From Opitutaceae bacterium (GTDB lineage Bacteria; Verrucomicrobiota; Verrucomicrobiia; Opitutales; Opitutaceae), in assembly GCA_009919985.1 (NCBI GenBank), contig RGAX01000191.1, forward strand, positions 1 through 5,378: a DNA stretch of 5,378 bases, read 5' to 3'. The translations under genes and the position numbers were made by a program. The notes under the pieces are model-generated. The model did not search any database and was not told the DNA's origin. It saw only the letters and a list, made by a program, of their open reading frames with translations. Numbering within the stretch: position 1 is the stretch's first letter; each line of letters starts with the position of its first letter. This document shows positions 1-5,378 of the stretch, in pieces.

Positions 1-1
1 C

Positions 2-478
2 GCCGGCAAACCGTACCACGCCGAGAATCTGAAATCCGCCAACGGCAGCCGCGTTTACGCCGCCGATCTTGTCGTCGACGAGGCGCTCAAGAAACTCGTC
101 ATCCACACCCCCGAGCCCACGAAAGTAAAAGGCATGAAATGCCCCAAGTCGGGTAAACTCATGCTCGACGGCGGCACGTTCTTCGAAGCGCCCGGTTGGC
201 CCGGCTTAAAACTTTGGAAAAATTCTTTCGGCAAAACCTTCACCGCCGCCGACTACGTCGCGGTTTTACAAGGCTGGAAAGACGGCGCGCCGATCGATGT
301 GACCGGTCTCGTCTCCGCCAAATCCGGTAAACCTTACACGGCCAAAATCATCCTCGATGAAGCGGCCTCAAAATTGAAATTGGATTTCGGTGTAGCCCCC
401 CCTGGCCCGGCGGCGACAACCACACCAGCCTCGGCTGCCGCTCCATCGCCCGGTTCACCCGACGCTCCCGCGGGCTAA
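2..478 (+). CDS. Type IA DNA topoisomerase (topoisomerase III-like), C-terminal fragment
   Basis: This is the last 158 residues of a protein whose start lies left of the window; the frame is open from base 2 to the TAA at 476-478. Type IA topoisomerases relax or decatenate DNA in the cytoplasm by single-strand passage. The catalytic domains are outside the window. What is visible resembles the C-terminal repeat of these enzymes. A full repeat spans about residues 45-128: CPKSGK, then an aromatic/Gly stretch ending in LKLWK, then FGKTFTAADYVAVLQG and SAKSGKPYTAKIILD. The end of an earlier repeat (GKPYHAENL...AADLVVDEALKKL) occupies about residues 1-37. The zinc-ribbon cysteines expected in such repeats are reduced to one (Cys47). 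The last 30 residues are an Ala/Pro/Thr/Ser-rich, probably disordered tail. Topoisomerase III fits the repeat form better than topoisomerase I, but the fragment cannot settle this, so I give no symbol. Confidence 0.72.
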   Translation, partial: AGKPYHAENLKSANGSRVYAADLVVDEALKKLVIHTPEPTKVKGMKCPKSGKLMLDGGTFFEAPGWPGLKLWKNSFGKTFTAADYVAVLQGWKDGAPIDVTGLVSAKSGKPYTAKIILDEAASKLKLDFGVAPPGPAATTTPASAAAPSPGSPDAPAG

Positions 479-488
479 AAAAACCCGC

Positions 489-1484
489 TCAATACGGCCC
501 GCGGATGTGCGCGGCGACTTCGCGTGTATAAAATTCTGTCAGCTGCGCATGCAGCGCCGGACTCAGCGCAGGCAACGCTGCCGCCCGAGCGTTGGCGCGA
601 GCTTGATCGGGATTTTTCGCACCCGGAATCACGACCGAGACCGCGTCAAAATCCAAACACCAACGCAGCGCCAGCTCCGGCAACGTGAGCCCCGCAGGCA
701 CAAGCGGCTTGAGCGCATCGGCGAGCGCCACACCCTTCACAAAAGGCAGGCCGGCGAAGGTTTCGCCGACGTTAAACTTCTGGCCGTCTGCGTTGAAATT
801 GCGGTGATCGCTCGCAGGGAAGGTCGTCGCCGTCGTCATCTTGCCGCCAAGTAGGCCGCTCGCTAGTGGGAGACGAACAATCAAAGCGACATTTTGTTTT
901 TTAGCCGCCGCAAAAAGTGTGTGAATCGATTTCTGGCGGAAAATATTAAAAATGATTTGGAGCGCCGCCAGGTCAGGCTGCCGCAGACATACGTGCGCTT
1001 CGTCCATGGATTCCACGCTCGCACCAAACGCGCCAATTTTTCCTTCGCGTTTGAGTTCGCGCAACCACTCGAAAATCTCGCCCTGCGCCATGATCTCCGG
1101 CGGCACGCAATGCAACTGCGTGAGGTCGACACGCTCGATATCGAGCCGCCGCAACGAGGCCTCCGTGTGCTGGCGCACCGCCGCGCGCGTAAAATTTTCC
1201 GGCCAACCCGGCGGGCTAAAGCGCCCGAGTTTGGTCGCTATAAAAACGTTACTGCGACTCGACGGCGCGAGCTCTTTTAAAAATTTCCCAATCAAGGTCT
1301 CACTGCGGCCCATGCCGTAGACATCAGCCGTATCGAAGAAACTCGTGCCGGCTTGGTCGGCCGCCCGCAGGGTCGCCAGCGCAGTTTCGTCGGAAACCTC
1401 GCCCCAATTAGCGCCGAGTTGCCACGTACCGAGACCGATTTCGCTGACGGAGCGGCCGGTGGAACCAAAATTACGGGTGTTCAT
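489..1484 (-). CDS. Aldo/keto reductase family protein
   Basis: A complete 331-residue protein, the usual length for the family. Aldo/keto reductases are cytosolic TIM-barrel enzymes that reduce aldehydes or ketones, or oxidise alcohols, with NADP(H). The sequence shows the N-terminal GLGTWQLG strand, the FFDTADVYG motif, and the likely catalytic tetrad Asp51, Tyr56, Lys85 (in IATKLG) and His125 (in TQLHC). A C-terminal cofactor-binding segment, SVVIPGAKNPDQARAN, lies at about 283-298. All four catalytic positions are present, so it is probably active; the substrate cannot be read from sequence. There is no signal peptide. The ATG at 1482-1484 is chosen because the protein then begins with the typical short strand before GLGTW, although no Shine-Dalgarno sequence precedes it. 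It is divergent from the TonB-dependent receptor and convergent with the topoisomerase, so it is probably transcribed alone. Confidence 0.93.
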   Translation of the reverse strand: MNTRNFGSTGRSVSEIGLGTWQLGANWGEVSDETALATLRAADQAGTSFFDTADVYGMGRSETLIGKFLKELAPSSRSNVFIATKLGRFSPPGWPENFTRAAVRQHTEASLRRLDIERVDLTQLHCVPPEIMAQGEIFEWLRELKREGKIGAFGASVESMDEAHVCLRQPDLAALQIIFNIFRQKSIHTLFAAAKKQNVALIVRLPLASGLLGGKMTTATTFPASDHRNFNADGQKFNVGETFAGLPFVKGVALADALKPLVPAGLTLPELALRWCLDFDAVSVVIPGAKNPDQARANARAAALPALSPALHAQLTEFYTREVAAHIRGPY

Positions 1485-1520
1485 TCAGCAAAACTGCGAG
1501 CCCGCGGGCGGTGAGCAAGC

Positions 1521-1549
1521 TTGCAGCGGTCCTTAAAGCCATCTCTAAT
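1521..1549 (+). promoter_or_regulatory. Candidate sigma70-type promoter for the TonB-dependent receptor
   Basis: TTGCAG (1521-1526) and TCTAAT (1544-1549) are separated by 17 bases. The -10 matches the consensus at five of six positions, the -35 at three of six. Transcription would begin near 1556 and give a leader of about 100 bases that contains the palindrome at 1574-1602. This is the best forward match I found by eye between the two divergent genes. It is unproven, and an organism of this group may use somewhat different promoter sequences. Confidence 0.3.
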
Positions 1550-1553
1550 GGAG

Positions 1554-1577
1554 TTGGTTTTTAAACTTTCGAACCAA
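1554..1577. repeat. Short inverted repeat TTGGTT / AACCAA in the divergent region
   Basis: TTGGTT (1554-1559) and AACCAA (1572-1577) are perfect 6-base inverted arms around a 12-base AT-rich spacer. The right arm shares four bases (1574-1577) with the left arm of the larger palindrome next to it, so as RNA the two hairpins could not form fully together. With only six pairs it may be coincidental; the overlap is what makes it worth recording. Confidence 0.35.
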
Positions 1578-1602
1578 GGCTAAGCAACGTTGCTGGCCTT
1601 GG
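1574..1602. promoter_or_regulatory. Interrupted palindrome between divergent genes (operator or leader hairpin)
   Basis: Outer arms CCAAGGC (1574-1580) and GCCTTGG (1596-1602) are perfect inverted complements. Between them lies a second perfect palindrome, AGCAACGTTGCT (1583-1594). Only TA on the left and G on the right separate the inner and outer parts, so almost all of the 29 bases can pair. It lies 57 bases upstream of the receptor start and 90 bases upstream of the reductase start. There is no T-run on either side, which argues against an intrinsic terminator. It could be a binding site for a dimeric regulator, or a hairpin in the receptor's mRNA leader. A poor reverse-strand promoter match (TTGCTT at 1587-1582, TTTAAA at 1565-1560, spacer 16) would place the reductase -35 inside it. 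The function is inferred; the symmetry is seen directly. Confidence 0.55.
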
Positions 1603-1658
1603 GCTGGAAGTAGCAAAGCCGACCCGGCGCACCCCTCGCCATCCTCTTACCTAATACC

Positions 1659-4526
1659 ATGAAAATGAATCGTCTCCTCCTTGGCCTCCTCGCCGCAGGC
1701 CTCATTGCTAGCGGTCCAACGAGCCCCGCCCAAACGGCCACGACTACCGATAAGGCAGTCAAACTCGATGCCGTAGAGGTACTCGGTTCGCGCATCCGTC
1801 GTACCGATATGGAAGGGCCATCACCTGTTTCGACCTACGATGTAGATGATATCCGAGGCAGCGGAGCTTTGAACTTGGCGGACTTCTTACGGACAATTCC
1901 GCAGACTTACAATGGCGCGGGTTCAGGTCGTAACAGTGCTCCAGACGACTTAAATATGTTCGCGGGCCAGCGCGATGAAACCTCGTTCCTCCCGCTTACT
2001 CCGGGGACAGGCGCCAGCCCCATCTTGGGCAACACCGCTCCGGTACAGACGGGCGTTTCGGGCGTGAGTCTACGCGGGCTTGGTTCAGGTTCCACCCTTG
2101 TCTTAGTAGACGGCCGGCGCGTCGCCCAGGCTGGTGAACGCAACCGCGGTTCCGGCTCGGGCCAAGGCTTCGTGGACTTGAATACCATTCCCCTCGGCCT
2201 GATCGAGAAGATCGAAATCATCACCGACGGCGCCTCCGCCATCTACGGCGCCGACGCGGTCGCGGGGGTCGTAAACATTGTACTGAAAAAATCTTGGGTC
2301 GGCACGGAAGTGAATGGCTCGGTCAAAATGACTCAGCACGGCGGCGCGCGCGAGCGACAGTCGACCATATCGACCGGTATCGCTGCACTCGGCGGTAAAT
2401 TCCGTGGCATGCTGGCGATCAACTACTACGACCGTGAGCCCCTCAAAGCGTCGCAACGCTCATTCTCCAAAAGCGCTGATTTTAGAAACAATCTCCAAGG
2501 CTATAACCCCACCACCGGCTTACCAGTCTACGGTACCGACCAGCGCATCCAGTGGGGCTATCCTGCCGCAGTGCAGGCAACCGCGACCACCGGGTTTGTG
2601 TCGATTCCCGGCATTCGTGTGCTGGTGGCACCGGCCGGCTCGGCCACTACGCCGCCGATTTCTGCCTTCGAACGGCGCACCACCAACGCCTCTAACCAAT
2701 CTACCACCCTCACCTCGATCATCGCTCAGGGCCAGAGCAACACCAACCCCGCCCAGTGGAACGAGTTGGTCTCGGGGTCCGACCGCCGTGGCATTACAGC
2801 GACCGGCAGCTATGAATTCAGCAAGAACCTCGAGGCCTATACCAACTATAGCTTCACGGACTCCCGCGGACTCGCCCAGACGCTACCAGTCTACGTGGCC
2901 AATGTTGCGGTCGCGGCCACCAACAACATTTTTGGCGAAGCCATTCAATTCGGCATGCTATTGCCCCAGTGGGGCCAAATCTCGCAGCAAACCAAGACCC
3001 AGACCCACACGTTAACCGCCGGTGTTCGCGGTAAACTAGGTGAATCGTGGCGCTGGGATGCCGGGTATCGCACCCAGGACCAGAAATATCACTCGCTGAG
3101 CCACACCTTCAACGCCACCGCGTTCAATGCACTGGCAAATAATAATGACGCTTCGCAGCGCTTCAATCCATTCATCGACGAGCGCGTCGCTGGCGCCACC
3201 AACCAATCCGCACTCCTCGCTCAGACTGCGCTCTATCCGACTGTAGACGGTCGGTCGGGGTTGGACAGCTTTGACCTCACCGCCGACGGAGAGCTTTACA
3301 AGATCTGGGGCGGCACGATTCGCATGGCCTTGGGCGGGTCATATGAAAAAGACAAGAACACGAACACTTCGGTAGCGTACGCCGGTTTTCCCGTCGTAGC
3401 CACGCCCACGACCTACACCGACGACCGGAACACGCGCGCAGCGTTTAGCGAAGTACAGGTGCCTGTTTTTGGTAAACCGAACGCGGTCCCGCTGATCCAA
3501 CGCCTCGAAGTCAATTTGGCCGGTCGCTATGAAAAACTGAGCGATACCGGCAGTAAGAGCGTGCCAAAATATGGCGCCACCTGGCAGCCGATTCGCTCGC
3601 TGTTGATCCGCGGAAGTTACTCCGAAGGTTTCCGCGCCCCCAGCCTGACCGAAGATCGCCGTATCGCTTCCATCAACACGGCCGCGACCGTGGTGGACCC
3701 GTCCCGCGCTAATCAGTCCTACCAGACTACCTCGATCGGCCGTTCCAATCCGAACCTCAGACCCGAAACTTCGACGAACGAGTTTTACGGCGCCGTTTTT
3801 GAGCCACCGTTTGTAACCGGGCTATCGCTGTCGGTGAACTTTTACCGGACGATCCAAAAAGATGCCATTCAGGGCAGCCTGGGGAACACTATCATCCTTA
3901 ATAACGAGGCTCTTTTCCCCGGGTTTGTGGAGCGCGCAGCGCCTAGCGCAGCGGACACTGCCGCCGGCTGGAAGGGCCCGATCACGACCATCTACGCCCA
4001 GCGCATCAATTTTGGTAAAGTCCGTAACGAGAGCATGGACCTCGGCGCCAGTTATCGCCTGCCTTGGGAACAGTTCGGCCGCTGGCGCCTCAACGTGAAC
4101 GCTGCCAAGACCATCACGCAATCGCGTCAACTCACCTTCGGCGGGCCCGCAATCAACGATGTGGGCGACACCTTCTCCAGCCCCCGTTGGAATATCGCCT
4201 CGAATCTGAATTGGAGAAAAGGGGTATGGACTGCCACCGTAGCTCACAGCTACATGAGCGGATATGCCACGAACCAAGCCGGCGTGACCCCCTCCAGCTA
4301 TACCACGCCTGCCATGCGCATGATCGACGTGCGAGGCACCTATGAGTTCAAAAACGGCGTCTGGCGCAAATACGGCAAGGGACTTCGCCTCGGCTTCGGC
4401 GTCGCCAACGTGGAGGACTCCGAGCCTCCGTTCTTTAATAACATTTTTGGCTTCAACGGCGGCTTGCATGGCCGTTGGGCGTTCGGCCGCACCTACGAAA
4501 TGTCGTTCACCCTCCCGATCGACTAA
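1659..4526 (+). CDS. TonB-dependent outer-membrane receptor
   Basis: A complete 955-residue protein. TonB-dependent receptors are outer-membrane beta-barrels with an internal plug; they import scarce ligands such as iron chelates, vitamins, peptides or glycans using energy passed on by TonB-ExbB-ExbD. A signal peptide covers about residues 1-24 (MKMNRLLLGLLAAGLIASG, with a likely cut after SPA). A TonB-box-like stretch, LDAVEVLGSRI, follows at 36-46. The plug runs from about 53 to 211 and includes VSLRGLGSGSTLVLVDGRR (136-154), LNTIP, EKIEIITDGASAIYGADAVAG (around 183-203) and VVNIVLKK. The barrel fills the rest, with family motifs SEGFRAPSL near 655-663, NPNLRPETS at 697-705 and GVANVEDSEPPFFNN at 914-928. 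There is no N-terminal STN signalling domain or carboxypeptidase-like domain. The chain ends in LPID, not the usual final aromatic. The ATG at 1659 gives the signal peptide directly; no ribosome-binding site is visible. The stop is a tandem TAA TAA. The ligand cannot be assigned. Confidence 0.95.
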   Translation: MKMNRLLLGLLAAGLIASGPTSPAQTATTTDKAVKLDAVEVLGSRIRRTDMEGPSPVSTYDVDDIRGSGALNLADFLRTIPQTYNGAGSGRNSAPDDLNMFAGQRDETSFLPLTPGTGASPILGNTAPVQTGVSGVSLRGLGSGSTLVLVDGRRVAQAGERNRGSGSGQGFVDLNTIPLGLIEKIEIITDGASAIYGADAVAGVVNIVLKKSWVGTEVNGSVKMTQHGGARERQSTISTGIAALGGKFRGMLAINYYDREPLKASQRSFSKSADFRNNLQGYNPTTGLPVYGTDQRIQWGYPAAVQATATTGFVSIPGIRVLVAPAGSATTPPISAFERRTTNASNQSTTLTSIIAQGQSNTNPAQWNELVSGSDRRGITATGSYEFSKNLEAYTNYSFTDSRGLAQTLPVYVANVAVAATNNIFGEAIQFGMLLPQWGQISQQTKTQTHTLTAGVRGKLGESWRWDAGYRTQDQKYHSLSHTFNATAFNALANNNDASQRFNPFIDERVAGATNQSALLAQTALYPTVDGRSGLDSFDLTADGELYKIWGGTIRMALGGSYEKDKNTNTSVAYAGFPVVATPTTYTDDRNTRAAFSEVQVPVFGKPNAVPLIQRLEVNLAGRYEKLSDTGSKSVPKYGATWQPIRSLLIRGSYSEGFRAPSLTEDRRIASINTAATVVDPSRANQSYQTTSIGRSNPNLRPETSTNEFYGAVFEPPFVTGLSLSVNFYRTIQKDAIQGSLGNTIILNNEALFPGFVERAAPSAADTAAGWKGPITTIYAQRINFGKVRNESMDLGASYRLPWEQFGRWRLNVNAAKTITQSRQLTFGGPAINDVGDTFSSPRWNIASNLNWRKGVWTATVAHSYMSGYATNQAGVTPSSYTTPAMRMIDVRGTYEFKNGVWRKYGKGLRLGFGVANVEDSEPPFFNNIFGFNGGLHGRWAFGRTYEMSFTLPID

Positions 4527-4565
4527 TAACCCGACTCGCCGACGGCTTCGTTTGGTTTTCCTTCG

Positions 4566-4594
4566 GCCCGCCCATCCCGGGCGGGCTTCTTTTT
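4566..4594 (+). terminator. Rho-independent terminator after the TonB-dependent receptor
   Basis: A perfect 8-pair GC stem, GCCCGCCC (4566-4573) with GGGCGGGC (4579-4586), closes a 5-base ATCCC loop and is followed directly by TTCTTTTT. It lies 39 bases after the receptor stop codon, so it should end the receptor transcript. It also ends only 21 bases before the next start codon, which leaves little room for a separate promoter for that gene. Confidence 0.9.
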
Positions 4595-4615
4595 CTCCAA
4601 AAAACAACCCTCTTC

Positions 4616-5378
4616 ATGCAACTGCCCTCCCGCTCCTCCCTCGTCTGCGGTCTCATCCTCACTCTGGCAGCCAGCCCGTGGCTCGCCGCACAGACTTCCG
4701 TGCCCGCCACCGGCGCCACGACCTCTGCTGCCAAATCGAACCAACTCAAACCGGGCGATCTCGCCCCTGAATTCACCGTCACCGGCCCCAAAGGTGAGAC
4801 GATCAAGCTCAGCGATTATCGCGGCAAAATCATCATCGTCGATGTCTCTGCCACCTGGTGCGGCCCCTGCCAAGCCGCGATGCCCAACAACGACCGCATC
4901 GCCCAAAAATACGCCGCTCAAGGAGTCGTACTCCTCGGCATCACCGCCGATGACTCCCGCGCCGCCTACGACGGCTGGATCCAGCGCAACGCCGAGAAAT
5001 ACAAATTCACCATGGCCTTCGACCCACTGGGTAAAGACGGCTGGAAAGAGTCCGTATTCAACACCCAGTATTTCATCACCGGTTTCCCCACGATGTTTGT
5101 CATCGGACGCGACGGTAAAATTGTCGAAACCGTGAGCGGCGGCGGACCGGGCGAAGATTACCGCCTTGAATACGCCCTCGCCCGCGCCGGCGCCAAGGTC
5201 GACCTCGCCTCGATCCCGCCCGAGCCCAAGAAAGATCCGAGCGCGCCAAAATCGATCCCCGCCATGATGAAGACCCCCGCCATGGCTGCGCCCGCCAAGA
5301 CCGCCATGGTCGGCATGGTCGGTATGGGTAGCGCCGCTCCCACCGGCGGCGGTTTCACTCCCGAAAAATTCGGCAACG
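4616..5378 (+). CDS. Exported TlpA-like thioredoxin-fold protein, 3' end outside window
   Basis: An open frame of 254 residues runs off the right edge. TlpA/ResA-type proteins work on the periplasmic side of the inner membrane as thiol-disulfide oxidoreductases, often in cytochrome c or cytochrome oxidase assembly. A signal peptide is visible at about 1-25 (Arg6, hydrophobic 9-19, likely cut after LAA). A low-complexity Ala/Thr/Ser linker follows. The AhpC/TSA-Redoxin-like fold begins at GDLAPEFTVTG (47-57) and carries the catalytic WCGPC (Cys82 and Cys85) and the cis-proline in GFPT (Pro158). The fold ends near residue 192. It is followed by a Pro/Lys segment and a Met-rich stretch (Met217, 218, 223, 231, 234, 237), then a Gly-rich stretch and more sequence outside the window. 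The ATG at 4616 is chosen because it begins the signal peptide; no Shine-Dalgarno sequence precedes it. The active site is intact; the partner is unknown. Confidence 0.93.
   Translation, partial: MQLPSRSSLVCGLILTLAASPWLAAQTSVPATGATTSAAKSNQLKPGDLAPEFTVTGPKGETIKLSDYRGKIIIVDVSATWCGPCQAAMPNNDRIAQKYAAQGVVLLGITADDSRAAYDGWIQRNAEKYKFTMAFDPLGKDGWKESVFNTQYFITGFPTMFVIGRDGKIVETVSGGGPGEDYRLEYALARAGAKVDLASIPPEPKKDPSAPKSIPAMMKTPAMAAPAKTAMVGMVGMGSAAPTGGGFTPEKFGN

Noticed and set aside
470..488. GCGGG/CCCGC hairpin as an intrinsic terminator for the topoisomerase or the reductase
   Set aside because: The stem has only five pairs, the loop is nine bases, and no T-run follows on either strand.
894..1320. Two overlapping forward open frames opposite the aldo/keto reductase
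   Set aside because: The reverse strand carries an intact reductase with all four catalytic residues; the forward translations are Arg-rich and match nothing I recognise.
2404..3015. A 203-codon forward frame inside the receptor gene
   Set aside because: It is a different frame of the receptor, and its Pro/Arg/Ser-rich translation is typical of a shifted reading of GC-rich coding sequence.
3822..4607. A 261-codon open frame on the reverse strand across the end of the receptor gene and its terminator
   Set aside because: It lies opposite a clearly real receptor sequence with family motifs, it spans the terminator, and its translation shows no recognisable domain. Long antisense frames are expected in GC-rich coding DNA.
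4637..4651. Cys11 of the TlpA-like protein as a lipoprotein cysteine
   Set aside because: The residues before it (Ser-Leu-Val) do not fit a lipobox and it sits too early in the hydrophobic core; the LAA site near residue 25 fits an ordinary signal peptidase I cut.
4523..4921. Reverse-strand frame across the gap before the TlpA-like gene
   Set aside because: The forward strand here encodes a signal peptide and a WCGPC thioredoxin fold, and the reverse product is Gly/Arg-rich without domain features.
1..5378. A new defence, mobile or multi-gene system
   Set aside because: All three complete or nearly complete genes and the topoisomerase fragment belong to familiar families. I found no direct-repeat arrays, transposase, integrase, tRNA or attachment-site duplications, and no compositional break that would mark an island.

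Overview
The window looks like chromosomal DNA from a GC-rich Gram-negative bacterium. It carries a large outer-membrane TonB-dependent receptor and exported proteins with signal peptides, and there are no clear Shine-Dalgarno sequences before the visible starts. The style of the receptor (a GSRIRRT TonB-box region and a short Ala/Leu-rich signal peptide) and of the topoisomerase tail would suit Verrucomicrobiota, perhaps Opitutaceae. That placement is an inference from protein style, not from a marker gene.

Layout, left to right. Positions 2-478 (+) are the 3' end of a type IA DNA topoisomerase, probably topoisomerase III-like, ending in degenerate C-terminal repeats and an Ala/Pro-rich tail. 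Positions 489-1484 (-) are a complete aldo/keto reductase that converges on the topoisomerase with only 10 bases between the two stop codons. Positions 1485-1658 are a divergent intergenic region with a candidate forward promoter and a striking interrupted palindrome (1574-1602). Positions 1659-4526 (+) are a complete 955-residue TonB-dependent receptor that ends in tandem stop codons and is followed by a strong rho-independent terminator (4566-4594). Positions 4616-5378 (+) are the start of an exported TlpA-type thioredoxin-fold protein. It has an intact WCGPC site and a Met-rich C-terminal extension, and it runs off the right edge.

The genes do not form an obvious single pathway. The receptor and the TlpA-like protein are co-directional and both belong to the cell envelope, but a terminator lies between them, so coupled expression would need read-through or an unseen promoter. 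The reductase shares its upstream region with the receptor, and the palindrome sits where it could affect either gene. I see no RNA gene, CRISPR array, mobile element or defence system, and no convincing new multi-gene system. The most interesting points are the palindrome in the divergent region, the Met-rich tail of the TlpA-like protein, and the terminator placed just before that gene.
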